64,000 bases of DNA from Trichostrongylus colubriformis (taxonomy: Eukaryota; Nematoda; Chromadorea; Rhabditida; Trichostrongylidae), in contig OZ022259.1 of assembly GCA_963978905.1 (NCBI GenBank), positions 53,772,727 to 53,836,726 of the forward strand, given 5' to 3'. The notes under the pieces were generated by a model. That model was not told the origin of the DNA. It did not search any database and was given only the letters and a program-made list of their open reading frames with translations. Position 1 is the stretch's first letter; the number at the start of each line of letters is the position of its first letter. Shown piece by piece: positions 31,064-42,590 of the stretch. Both the position numbers and the translations under genes were made by a program.

Positions 31064-33910
31064 TTATGTCACTCGCCACGCGGTCCTCTGTGAATGGTAA
31101 TATTGCCCCGGGTTCCGCGCGCGCCATTTTGTGCGGCTCCCCTTTCTCCCCCCCCCCCCCCCGCGTCGTGACTCCATCGCCATTTCATTCTCGTCGAGCA
31201 TGTGTTCAAAGGCTTTTTGTCGGAAGTTGTATATATCTCCATAGGTTCCCTGTCTGAATATGAAATAATCATGAAACACAGCGATATCTCCCAAGCCAGT
31301 TCGACATACCGTAATCGTGAGAGTAGTTCACTTTCGATAGCCTTATCCAATTTTGCAGCAACTAAAGCCTTCTCCTCACGGCGCTTCTCACGTCGTTCCA
31401 CTTTACGTGCTACTGGTATGATCTTCTTTTGGCTGAAAGTTTTCAGTATTAGTGCATGGGGTAATCAAATGGACTGCACAAGAATACTGACGTTCCCTTA
31501 ATAGCCATCCTTCTCATGCGAATCAGATACTGATGTATTCGCATGAGCCGCGCCTTGCATTTGTGACGAACGTATTCACTCCAGTGGAGAAGAGCATCAC
31601 TTATTTGTTCTAATGCCTTAATCATAAATAAAAAATAAGAAGTGAATGTGACAAGCAGAACGGTGAAAGCGCATACCGCTAGCCGAGAAAGTGGCAGCAG
31701 TATAAAAACAAAGACAACAATCAACAACTTATCAAGGGCTAATACCTTATTCATATCTTTCGAAAGTTTCGTCTTCTCCCACAACCTTCTCGGATAATGG
31801 CTTCTTTCGATGACTTTACAATATAAGTAACAAACACCTAAAGAAAAACATCGAAGTTGCATAAATTGAAGACCATAAATCATATCCCTCCATCATCCGG
31901 AATGTTGTTGACTGGACAGCGCCAGCGAGATTTGCCAAAGAAAGTTATTAACTCTCGGAACTTTTGCTGACACAGGTAACCAAAAATTCGACTGCCGTCG
32001 AGCACTGATCCCATTTGATCGGCTGACGCATAACAGTGATGATAGCAACGATGCCGAGAACTTGTTGACTCTTTTATACTATGCGTAGCTCAGGACTGAA
32101 CTATTCAGCAACAATTCCTTGGGTGTTGCGAATGGCTGATATGAGATCACAGCAATGGTTAGAGCATCTGCTATGGTGAAGTCATGTTTTTGAGTTTTGC
32201 AAAGACCCAACCCAATTGTCCTTTCAACGTTACTTCAACTACGAGGTGGCTTCTACCCTTATCACTTCTTTCAGGAAGCTGACAGACAGGAAAGGATTGC
32301 AATGGTGCAAAATCAATACACCGAGAATGCAAGATCGACTCCGAAGAAGGTGAGAAAAGCAAGCTCTCCGTGATGTGGACAAATGTTCCGGTCATATCGT
32401 CGTCGCCTTCACTTCATGACTTTGCATTTTGCGGCGTCGCACTTCCGCACGCGATACCACAACCTTAACATTAAGCAATGCCGTAACTTCGCGTGCGGAG
32501 CGGCGACACGGCAAAACCGCGGAATCACAGAATCGCGAAGTATGATGGCGGCCATATGGAAACTGAGCTATTTCACAATGGAATAACGAAAGGCGATAAA
32601 ATGCTTAACAGCCATTTTCCTCTCTGACTGTGGCATACTGAGAATTCGCCAATGGACAAGATGCACGATTACATAGACCAGTCAGATTCATCTCATTTCG
32701 GCAGAACAGAGTTGGTTTGATCCTAGAACATGGCAAAAATGACGTATGAAAGGGGGATAATTATACAGAACTATTTTTTTGCATTTATTATCTATAACGC
32801 AGAACTCAACGCTTCTGGAGCAATTCTGAACATAAATAGTTCCAGAGAAAAGCAAATGGGAAGATTGTAGTGCTACGGTAGTCAATAAAGGGTTAAAATT
32901 TAGGCTGTACCAAAGGTCTTGTGGAATTTCTGAAACATCAATGACTCTTGTTTACTTTGAGACAGATCTAGGCGGTTCAGTGGTAGAACGTTCTCTAAGC
33001 CTTCTAGCAAAGTATTCATTGACACGCCAAATCGCGTGGAGAAAGCTACAATGCCCGTACCCACCCAACACGTGGTGTCATCTACTATGAGTGATCTTGC
33101 GGCACCAAAGCGACGGAAGCTTGCCACTCCATCAACGCTGCATTGGCGAAGGGATGTGTAAGCTACGAGCGTTGGTTCATCAACTTCAGCAACGGCGAGA
33201 TGGACATGGAAGACGAACCAGCTCAGGACTGTGCTACTTCTGGGACGACGATGGAATGCTTTTCCACAAAATGCTGGTACAAGGCGAGACAGTCGCTGCT
33301 AACATATACACCCGCCAGCTCTAACAGGTCGCCGTCGCTGTTCGAGAAAAGCGCAGGAAAGGGTTCGCGGTCACTCTACTTTATGACAACACCCGCTCCC
33401 ACGTCGCGAAGAGTACCCAGACCAAGCTACAGGAGCCCGGCTGGGATGTGCTACCCCACCCGCCATGCTCTCCAGACATTGCCCCTTCTGACTATCACCT
33501 TTCCCATCCTCTGAAATCCTTCCTGGCCAAGGGAGAATTCGTTTGCCTTGCTTGCAAAGGCGATCACTAACTTATTCGACTCTCAGAACCCAGAGTTCTG
33601 GTAGAAGGAATCAACGATCTGCCTATGAGGTGGTGAAGTGTTGTCGACATCAACGGTGAATACGTTGCTGCCTATTCGTCATCTGTTGGGAGAAATAATA
33701 ACAATAAGTGATGATCGAAGAAAATCCTACAAGACATTTGGTACAACCTAATGTATGGGGAACTGCACCGCCCCAACGTTGATGTCCTCAAACAGTCCCG
33801 TTTGATTCAATATTAAGATATGAGAATATCAAGGCTCAAAATACGTACCATGCTTTGAAGGCACATTGGCCTTTACGAAGAATATTCCATGTAATATCGT
33901 CACACTGCAT
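31064..33910 (-). CDS. mak-16: MAK16 ribosome-biogenesis protein, six exons
   Basis: MAK16 is a nucleolar factor for 60S subunit assembly. Minus-strand exons: 33910-33849, 32722-32610 (or -32613), 31837-31746, 31616-31492, 31432-31310 and 31253 onward. Phases agree throughout. Landmarks in order: MQCDDITWN start, [20 protein letters not shown] (conserved Cys cluster), [75 protein letters not shown] and [10 protein letters not shown]. The donor of exon 2 is either GT (GTTAAG) or a GC donor three bases earlier, which would match other MAK16 proteins without an extra residue. A mariner lies in intron 1. After the [10 protein letters not shown] segment exon 6 runs into a G-tract and reads to a stop at 31064. 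The usual acidic C-terminal tail was not found, so the end is uncertain; total about 234 aa as modelled. Confidence 0.88.
32410..32541. mobile_element. Small inverted-repeat MITE in intron 2 of MAK16
   Basis: Ends TTTGCATTTTGCGGCGTCGC and GGCAAAACCGCGG...CGCGAAGTA, with GCACGCGAT and CGCGTGCGG in the arms. Resembles the elements at 375, 36550 and 37274. Confidence 0.5.
32900..33751 (+). mobile_element. Mariner element with broken transposase, in MAK16 intron 1
   Basis: Ends TTAGGCTGTACCAAAGGTCT and near-complement CATTTGGTACAACCTAA. Plus-strand transposase remnants in several frames (33091-33514) include [18 protein letters not shown] and a piece matching [11 protein letters not shown]. It is most like the outer mariner at 17572. 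Opposite in strand to MAK16. Clean TA duplications were not recognised. Confidence 0.85.
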
Positions 33911-34215
33911 ACCATGTGATATTACTGGATGTTACCTACAAAGGAATATAACTACAACCTTCCAACTGACTCCAAAATCCAAGCGAATAACGAGTGACCA
34001 AGCCGAAGCGCCAAAACATATGTGTAGAGACATTTACGAACTATGCTTCGATTTTGTTCAGAGCGAATGGAAAATAACGAGCGCAATACTAAAACACGGG
34101 TGTGTACACATTGGTACGAATGACTTTTTTGGCACCCTATGTGCGAACGCTTAATTACTCCCTCGCACCTCATGTGCGAGAAAGTAATTAATCAGCAGAG
34201 GTCAGCCATAGACCG

Positions 34216-34757
34216 TCCAACTCACTAACTAAATGTAATGTTTACAGAGGAAAATCAAAGTGGATGAAACTCTGATTGAAGGATTTTTTTCGAAAAAAAG
34301 GGAGTTCAGTTCAATGGTGCCATGGTAACGTGTCGGATGCTGGTGAATGATAATGATTCATAGCATTGCAAATAAAAAAAATAGTTGGAATAATGGATAA
34401 AAAAATGATTGAGTGGAATAAACAAATGGAATAAAACCTACGTGTTTGAATTATTGAAGCCCAAATATTATCCAACCTCACTATATTGTGGCATATTGCT
34501 ATTAAAGTCGATGAAATGTCATAGAATGCCCTAAGCATATTACACATTATTAATCTTTATGAAACGTAATAGAATGTCCGTAAGGGAGTCATACAAGAGA
34601 ATAGTTGTATCTTCACACTTTTGATATGAGATGCTATTAGCTTTATTTGTTACCTATTGTACATTTCGTGAATGTAATGGGTGTTTTAAATCGTACTATA
34701 ATAAAACTGCTCTAATTTTTCCTTATGGACATTACATTTAGTTAATGAGTTAAGCGG
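34216..34757. mobile_element. Insertion within the left arm of the foldback
   Basis: The right arm reads CAGCCATAGACAGAAGAAC without a break. The left arm is split there by about 540 bp whose ends, CAACTCACTAACTAAATGTA and its complement, form inverted repeats. A+T rich, no ORF of note. Confidence 0.65.
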
Positions 34758-35327
34758 TCTATGGCAGAAGAACTTAAACGGCAAAATGTGACATTGCTCT
34801 CCCCAGTGCGGTCGCGTCGCGGCTTTCATACTGGAGCATATTATCTCCTCCAGACGCGCTAATCTCCATGCCGCTAATCTGCTTTTAACTGGGAGTGGTA
34901 GTTTTCCTCGTTACCTTTCCATTTGCTGCTTATTGTAGTTTTATCTTTTCTCTAGAGTGTACTTTATCCACAACGTGCACTGTCTTTATAGTGTATTTTA
35001 TGCAGGATTTGCCACTTTTCTATGAAGATGCGAATTCAGTTTTCACTACTCCTTGCGTTGTTTTCATTAACTGCGCGTGCGCTATCGAAATGCTTCTAGA
35101 AAAGCTTTTATGTCTGGGGTCCTCTGAATGTTAAAACCTGTTATGTTGAGCGGTATTACTTTTCTGATATGCCCTCATATTGTTGTTGCTTTAATTCAAG
35201 TTAACGGAACTAGCATAGATTTCCAGGTTTTTCAGAACTGAAGCTGTAGAGTGGTTTTTGTGTGATATTTTTTGTGATATTTGTTGAATTGATTTGATTT
35301 GTTGAACACGTTTCTTGATGAACAGTG

Positions 35328-35568
35328 GGGTCAAATAAAGTCGGGGAAGGGGGAGACGAAAAATTTCCACCCACGTCAGAGCTTCTTTCCTTCCCTAGGC
35401 TTAGGCTAAAGCAGATGAAACCTATGCTCTGACAGATGCTTTTTCATGTGAGGGGAGGGGATGTCAATTTTAGCCTAAGCATAGGGAGGGAAAGGAGCTT
35501 CGACGTTGACGCAAGGTTGCGTCTCCTCCCCCTCTCCCCCCCCCCCCCCCCCCGACTTTATTTGACCC
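35328..35568. mobile_element. 241-bp hAT-type MITE, TSD GAACAGTG
   Basis: Exact 8-bp repeats GAACAGTG at 35320-35327 and 35569-35576. Inverted ends GGGTCAAATAAAGTCGGGG and CCCCGACTTTATTTGACCC. The interior pairs imperfectly (CTTAGGCTAAA / TTTAGCCTAAG) and includes a run of about 18 C. Confidence 0.9.
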
Positions 35569-35879
35569 GAACAGTGTTGACTATAGCAATAATGGATGTT
35601 AAACGACGATTCCGAAGACATTCCACCTCAAGCAGGACCACATGGCATGGAAGATTAGCGCGACTAGGGAGATAATATGCTCCAGTACGAAAGCCGCGAC
35701 GCGACCGCACTGGGGAGAGCAATGTCACATTTTGCCGTTTAAGTTCTTCTGTCTATGGCTGACCTCTGCCGGTTAATTACTCTCTCGCACATGAGGTCTG
35801 AGGAAGTAATTAAGTGTTCGCACATAGGGTGCTAAAAAAGTCATTCGTACCAATGTGTACACACCCCTAAAACACCAGC

Positions 35880-37500
35880 AACATATACAAGCAGAAAAGA
35901 AAATTTTGCAGAAGTCAGAATATTAATAAACTTAGTCGTCATATTTGTTACACCACTTCAGCCTGCACAGTAAGCGTTTGGATTGACGCGAATTGCTGGA
36001 CCATTGAGCTTGGCGACTGACCATGAGCCACTAGAGAAAGCAGAACAAAGGAAAAGTTACAAGCAAATGTTCTTGGTAACTAAAGAGTGTGAAGGTAATG
36101 GAGTCGATCGACATCACGAGAATTCGCCACGTATCATGCTGCGACCGGCAACGGCCTGGTTGGGCACGCGTTGGAATCTCGAAACAACGGGGGTTGGAGA
36201 AGGGTTTCATGCATATCCGCCTCTTTCCTCAAACACTTGAATCTGAGGTGGATGACCAGTTGCATTACCACGCACGATTGCTTGAGCTGCGCCGCGTCGT
36301 TCCCCCTCTATCATGGGGACCGCTGCGGCGACCGAACGCAACTACATTCCGCGGTGATGCCTTTTACATCGAGTTTAGATTCTTGCATCATGTTTCGAAT
36401 CAAAATTGAGGAATCCTCTTGAAAAAATCTGACACTGAATAGACTGGTGAGTTTCATATGTATTGATTGATCCTGATGCTTGGCTGGGATGACAAGTCAT
36501 GGGATTTCTACACACTTAGCACGGTCCTAAACAATAAGTTTACGTAGCACTTTGCAATTTTGCGATTAGCGGAACACCGTCATATTCGCGAAACCGCAAA
36601 ACTGCAGAAATGGAAAATCGCAGAATCGCGAAGTGTGATAGCGGCAAATGGCCGCACAACGCGCGACTCACAAGTGTTCACCTTGTGCGACTTAGCATAG
36701 TAAACCCTATTGAATGAACTGATTTTGAGGGAGTAACAAGTATCCCGCGTGACTGCTACTTGGTCTCGCAATTGTAACCCGATATGCACCACACATCGGG
36801 TCCAAAGCAATTGGTGGCAATCATATCGATGGTGTAAACCATAAAAAATCACGAAATGCGCTTTTCACCCCATCCCGACGTTTTATCGATCACAACCTAC
36901 GAGTGCTTTACATCTCTAAAGTTCAATTTTTCCTAATTCTCGCACTCATATGTCTGAACTATGCTCATTTCATTAGCTGCCGAGGCCCTAACAAGTTTTC
37001 AGCTGCTGGTGTTGACCGCGTCGCGGCCGCTCGCAGTTCTTACATGACTTACCTCCAAGTATTTTCTAGCTAAACCTTTCCGATTCTTTTATTTATTTAT
37101 TTATTTGAACCGATTTCTGTTTTCGTGATTTGAAAGTCCATAGTTATTACGCTGATCGTTGGGAGCCCAATTTCGAGTGAAGCTATGGTGGCACTTCAAA
37201 TTCCAAGATTATCTTCCCGAAAAACTTGACTTTTTAGAAAGTCTCAAGCCACAAATCCTCAGGTCGCCGTCAGACTTTGCGGTATTTGAGGTGTCCTCCG
37301 CACGCGAAGTTGCGAAATTGCACAATCTCAAGGGCGTGGTATCGCGTGCGAAAGTGCGACGTCGCAAAATCGCAAAGTCTGACCGCGGCCCTAGCCAGGT
37401 GGTGAGCAAAAACGTGCTACCTAATATGTAGCCGTTCCGATACCCCTATGACCGTCTGACTGCTGTTATCATGAATGCAAACAAATCTTTGCCGACCTCT
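35880..37500. other. Stretch with small MITEs and no confident gene
   Basis: A 106-codon plus frame (36089-36409) has no recognised domain. Two small inverted-repeat elements lie at about 36550-36648 (CTTTGCAATTTTGCG ends) and 37274-37383 (GACTTTGCGGTAT / CGCAAAGTCTG ends). The last 100 bp or so form the upstream region of the transthyretin-like gene. Confidence 0.45.
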
Positions 37501-37505
37501 TCCAG

Positions 37506-37530
37506 AAACGCGTAACTGGGCACTATCTCT
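37506..37530 (+). promoter_or_regulatory. Possible trans-splice acceptor and 5' leader
   Basis: GACCTCTTCCAG ends at 37505, 25 bases before the ATG of the next gene. Short leaders after a pyrimidine-AG site are typical of nematode spliced-leader acceptors. An in-frame TAA at 37513-37515 supports the ATG at 37531 as the start. Confidence 0.4.
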
Positions 37531-38898
37531 ATGGCATTGTCGCTGGTGACGATCCCGGCTTATTTCGGGCTGTTCATGGTTGTTGAGGGACGTTCCGAAT
37601 GCTTCCTAGTAACCGGCCATCTACAATGCCCAACGAATCCCCGGAAAACTGTCGGCGTCAAGATCGACCTTTTGGATGAAGACCGTAAGTGCACATAGAT
37701 GTACTATTTTTCTTAGAATATCATAGAAAATTAAGCAACTTAGATATGCATAGATCATAGCCTAAAGTCACTGGAAAAAGGGTTGTTCCACAGAAGACGG
37801 ATAGCTATGTATCGATTTCTCGACTTCGCCTACTTCTGAGGGTGTGGGAAGTGGTGGACGTCAGGAAAGTGCAGTTAGATTTTTTTGGATTTTTCCCAAA
37901 ACCATCTTACTGTTGCTATCTCTACTTTTTCTTAGGGAAAACTAGCAGTTCTCATGACAATTGCTATAGCTTTGCATGAAATTCTTTGATGAACACTTCA
38001 AAAAGACCTTTTGTTCTATATAATCACTTAAATGCACTAAAAATAAACATTTATTTATGGTATGCTAGTGATATAGGTATTTAGTGATGAGAATCAAATA
38101 TTAGTTTCCTTCACAAACTCCGCCTATTTTTGCAAGCCCCTCCTCTTCTCGCAGGCCACTTTAATGGCAAGCCAGGCTGCTTCAAAGAAACATCAACATG
38201 ATCACACTTGTAAGCTATAAGATGCATGGCACAATAACCACAAAAAACAAGTTATGAATACGGCCTAACTGGACTTTCTCGACGCCCACCACTTCTCACA
38301 CTCTCAAAAGTAGGCGGAGTCGAGAAATCGATACATAGCTATCCGACTTCCATGGATAAACCCTTTCCAGTGACTTCAGGCTATGATCTATGTATATCTA
38401 ACTGCCGAAATCAATAGCATTTCCTTTTTTGGAATTTATTGCTGCATCATGTTCCAGCCCTTCCTTTCGAAGACGATGATCTCATGGGAAGAACTTGGTC
38501 CATCTATAATGGCTCATTTACTGGTACGTGCTATTACTCAGAAGTGAAAATCACTCTTTATCTGTTTAATGGCAAGGAAAAAGCCAACGAAAACCGATTA
38601 GCCATGGTTTGCAGAAGTTGCTTGCTCCTAAATAAGAGCACTGTTCATCAAACAAAGTAAATATTCGAATCTTCCATGGAAAATACACAAAAACAATCCC
38701 ATTACAGTATCCGGATGCGGTTCCGATTTCGGTCCAATCAACACACCGGATGCCTATCTGCGAATCGAGCATTCATGCCCACATCGATTAGGTGGTCGAA
38801 ATCGAGCGATCGAGCTGGATATACTGCCCATATTCATGCCCAGAGTGGTTAATCTGGGATCAATATACCTAGATCGATATGTAGATGATACAGACTGA
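37531..38898 (+). CDS. Transthyretin-like (TTR) family secreted protein, three exons
   Basis: CDS joins 37531-37684, 38458-38523 and 38708-38898 (136 aa). Introns have GTAAGT..TTCCAG and GTACGT..TTACAG borders and all phases agree. Residues 1-20 form a hydrophobic signal peptide. The mature part has a GHLQCP start, a VKIDLLDED strand, DDLMGRTWS, VSGCGSDFGPINTPDAYLRI (about 74-93), CPHRLGGRNRAIELD and NLGSIYLDRYVDD near the end. These are hallmarks of the nematode-specific transthyretin-like family (DUF290), made of small secreted carriers or signalling proteins; at least one C. elegans member bridges dying and engulfing cells. The exact function here is unknown. ATTAAA at 38927 could be the poly(A) signal. 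Intron 1 carries a 0.67-kb palindromic element. Length is normal for the family and no key residue is missing. Confidence 0.93.
37736..38404. mobile_element. 669-bp foldback element in intron 1 of the TTR gene
   Basis: The arms of about 170 bp contain ATAGATCATAGCCTAAAGTC, ATAGCTATGTATCGATTTCT and GACTTCGCCTACTT with complements on the right. The centre is A+T rich and non-coding. Confidence 0.8.
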
Positions 38899-38975
38899 GC
38901 AATATTGTATTCTGTATAGTATATGAATTAAAGTGATTTTTCAAAAAATGTGGGCGGTATTGTACGCTAGTGCCT

Positions 38976-41900
38976 TCAATAGGCTTCTGTAAACGCAGAG
39001 AACCAAATGCATTCGAAACTACGAAAAACTATATTCATTGATGATTCAAATGACGTGACACTCCCATTTCCAAAAACATATCGTTTCACAGTAGTTTGCC
39101 ACAAATCGGAGCGCCACGGGATGTGCACATTCGAATAAGCCCGAACGGTAGAAGTCCTGGGGTGGGTAAAGCAGGGGAAGATAAGCTTTTGATTCACATA
39201 ACCAAAAAACACACACTCCAAAAACCCTTCCATCCAGGTTTGTGCAAAAATTAAAACCCCTTTGTGATATAAAAACAACGAAAAAAGATTCCGTCGCACA
39301 GTATAGTACTAGAGGTTGATCTGTGCGATTTTAGGTTCACCATGGCCCTGGATGCCTACGCCTTACACCTCAAATCCTCGTTCTAGTATAGCACCGCAGA
39401 TTGTACTGATTCAAAGATACCGAAAGAGTAACTTGTGAAACATGTGAAAGCCGAAGGGCCAAGCAATGAAATGGTAGAGATGGAAATGGATGGAATGGTG
39501 ATTACCGCGAGAAGTAGGACCCACTTCTCGCTTTCGGAGGAACCCAGTCGATGAAACGGTGCAACTCGAGGTGGAGCGGGATGAGATCGCGATATAGACC
39601 CCAAAAGCGAGCTTTTCAACGCGGGTTTGACCACAGATTATCCCTACTATATATAAGACGCTTCGTCTCTCTGTATGTCCCTCCGTCCGTCCCTGCGTCC
39701 GTCCGACCATCTGTCACGAAATTAGGTATTATATGGAAAACGACCTGTAGAGATGGGGACAAGTTTGGGAAGGGTAGGGAATGGGACAAGAAGTAAAGAG
39801 CACACATGGACGATGTGAAGCTCCGCACACAGTGGGCGGGGCGTGCAGCGGAATGCTTCGTTTTCAGACCGAAAATTGTTAGTTGGGTTCGAATGTGCCC
39901 CAAACGTGGGGGAAAAATGAAGCAAGCTTGGGGGGTGAATTTGTGAAAATCATGGAAGAGGCTTAGGAACAGTGGGCGGAGCTTGGATCTCACATAAAAA
40001 CGGCCTGAGAAGATAGGTACAAGTTTGCGATGGGTAGGGCATGAAAAAAGAAGTAAGGAGCACATAGATAATGTTAAGCTCCGCCAACGATGGGCAGGGC
40101 GTGGCGACGCGAAAAAGTGCAGCCTGACTCAAGGATCTAGGACTACTCAAAGAAGGTAAGTCAGCCCACATCATTACCGCGAAATGTGCCTTTAACTGAC
40201 AAGGAAAGGCTCCCGGGTCACCGTGGCCATTCAAGATTAGTTGTATATCCTCCTATGCAGTTTCGAACGGGGATCTCAAATCTGCCCTCCAAATCTGCTA
40301 AACGATTCTGGAAAGGAAGTTACGGAGGCCTGAAAGTCCTGAAAGATACGGCGCAAAGCGCAGGTGCTGGTCGTATATGGCTCGAGAACAAATGCTGGCA
40401 GTGGTTGGATGGAGCAGTTCGTAGCGTGACGGGCTACAAATTGGGGCATGAGGGTTCGGATCCTTGATGCATGTGCTAGTTTTGCTTTTGCTTGAGTGTT
40501 TTCTAAACGCTTGCAAAACGCTTTTACGCTTCATCAAAGCATCCCGTGCCCCCTCCCCCCCACTAATGAGTAATCTGCTATTGGTTCTTTCCTGCATAAC
40601 TGAACATTCTGCCCATCATGTTTACCCTGTTGTTCTTCGATTGTGAGGAATTTGGCATTGTTGCGTAAAATGACTATGATATTCGTGTTCAGGGGCAGGA
40701 ATTACCCCTCTGTGCAAATTTTCAGCCATATCGAGTTTTTGGCCCAACTTCGGAAAATTGGGGGTGCCGAGGGGATAAGTAGTAGTTTTTGAATTTTTTT
40801 CTACAAAAAAAATCGTGCAACCTAAACAAAGATAATCTAGACATATCTATTACAGATGTTCATGACAAATATGGGCGTAACAGGCGTCATATAAGGGCAT
40901 TTTTCCAGCAAGGGTCAACGACTTCTCCTTCGTTGAATGGGCTGCCAACCAATAGCCCATGAATTTTTCCGAAATTCGGTCAAGTTCTCGAATTGGCTAA
41001 AAACCTCTTCCTTGGGATAATTTTATTCCCTGAACACGAAAAACACACTGGTTCTGCACAAGAGCGACTGGCTCGCGCGCTATAGGCTCCCGAACTTACC
41101 GCGTAATAGTATTATTTGTTCAGAAAAACCTCCATAACTTCACCCCCAGAATCGTTCAGCAGATTTGAAGGGCAGAATTGAGATTCCCGTTCAAAACTAC
41201 ATAGAAACGTTCACAATTGATTTTGAATGGCCAGGGAGCGGAGTTACGGAGCGTTTCATGAATCTACAGGTTTATTACAGGGTATGTTCGGAAGTCTATG
41301 GCGCGCGAGCCAGACGTTTTCGCGAAAAATCAGATCCATTTTCGTTTTTATGGGACCAAACTTTCCCACTGAACAAGCTTTTAGCCAATTCGAAAACTTG
41401 ACCAAATTTTGGAAAAATTCATGGGCTATTGGTTGGCAGCCCATTCAACGAAGGAAAGTCGTTGACCCTTGCTGGAAAAATGCCCTTATATGACGCCTGT
41501 TACGCCCATATTTGTCATGAACATCTGTAATAGATATGTCTAGATTTTCTTTGTTCAGGTTGCATGATTTTTTGTAGAAAAAAATTCAAAAACTACTACT
41601 TATCGGCACCCCCAATTTTCCGAAGTTCGGCCAAAAACTCGATTTGGCTGAAAATTTGCACAGAGGGGTAATTCCGGCCCCTGAACACGAATATCATAGT
41701 CATTTTACGCAACAACGCCAAATTCCTCACAATCGAAGAACAATAGGGTAAACAAGATGGGCAGAATGTTCAATTATGCAGGAAAGAACCAATAGCAGAT
41801 TACTCATTAGTCACGCTACCAACTGCTCCATCCAACCACTGTCAGCATTGGTTCTCGAGCCATATACGACCAGCACCTGCGCTTTGCGCCGTATCTTTCA

Positions 41901-42324
41901 GGACTTTCAGGCCTCCGTAACTTCCTTTCCAGAATCGTTTAGCAGATTTGGAGGGCAGATTTGAGATCCCCGTTCGAAACTGCATAGGAGGATATACAAC
42001 TCATCTTGAATGGCCACGGTGACCCGGGAGCCTTTCCTTGTGAGTGTAACAAAACGTTTACATACTTTTGGGAAAGTCTAAATGAAAGAAAAGTGGCTGC
42101 CACATAGATTGCCCATAATCGCAGTCAATTCATTCACTTGCAAGACGCAAAAACGACGTTTCTATTATGAATAACTTTCATGTGCAAGAGTTCGTTGATA
42201 GATCCAGTACAAGCATCAAACCCACAGTCAAAATGTAATAATCGAGCTTTGAATTGCTCCTCTGCATTTGGAGGATCACGAAGGCGAGAGTACTTGCTGC
42301 TGTTCACAGACACTATTGCTTGAA
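38976..42324 (-). CDS. Candidate two-exon gene spanning the large palindrome
   Basis: Exon 42324-42138 follows a pyrimidine-rich acceptor (CCCCTACCAG) and ends at GTGAAT. It encodes a segment with RLRDPPNAEEQFKARLLHFD and CGFDACTGSINELL. Exon 39156-38976 follows CACCCCAG and runs 60 codons to TGA, with WRSDLWQTTVKRYVF. The phases fit, but the intron would be nearly 3 kb and full of repeats, and no family is recognised. The gene would end 78 bp from the TTR stop, tail to tail. An upstream signal-peptide exon was not found. Confidence 0.3.
39690..40135. repeat. Diverged tandem repeat, about 260-bp period
   Basis: Two units share ACAAGTTTG..GGGTAGGG..AAGAAGTAA.GAGCACA, GTGAAGCTCCGC and GGGCGGGGCGTG motifs (near 39760-39845 and 40018-40105). 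A TCCGTCCGTCC microsatellite precedes them at about 39677-39705. Confidence 0.65.
40201..42040. mobile_element. 1.84-kb palindromic element
   Basis: The outer ends AAGGAAAGGCTCCCGGGTCA and complement pair. Arms of about 900 bp pair almost throughout; the turn is near 41110-41230. Landmarks at both sides: CGTATATGGCTCGAGAAC, GGTGCTGGTCGTAT and CATGACAAATATGGGCGTAA. The left arm has an extra 133 bp (40431-40563) absent from the right arm. Fragments of the family occur at 15400 and 20640. Confidence 0.85.
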
Positions 42325-42590
42325 CTGGTAGGGGAATAAGCGCGAAAGAGAGCAACAGGAAAGAGTTACAAGCGCAAATCCATTCACACCTACGAAATCG
42401 ATTGACGGCACTTCGCGAAAGTCGTCAAGAAAAGGCTCCTACAGCTCGGATAGGAATTCTTCTTCTACCTGCGTAATCAACAGACATTGAGCATTCTAAA
42501 GACCACCTGCTCAGATCGCTGTAGCACGGCCTAACTTGCTGGTGATTTTAACACCTTGATAAAGGAGCAATCTTGTCGCGACGATATTAA

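Larger units (their letters stand above)
34098..35866. mobile_element. 1.77-kb Mutator-like foldback element, 9-bp TSD
   Basis: Direct repeats CTAAAACAC lie at 34089-34097 and 35867-35875. The terminal inverted repeats start GGGTGTGTACACATTGGTAC and run about 100 bp, with further inverted homology inward (TGACATTGCTCTCCCCAGTG at both sides). A 9-bp target duplication with long inverted ends is typical of Mutator-like elements. No transposase was found. It contains a hAT MITE (35328-35568) and a one-arm insertion (34216-34757). Confidence 0.8.

Noticed and set aside
31449..31883. 144-aa minus ORF as a membrane protein
   Set aside because: The hydrophobic middle is an in-frame intron of MAK16; the flanking parts are MAK16 exons 3 and 4.
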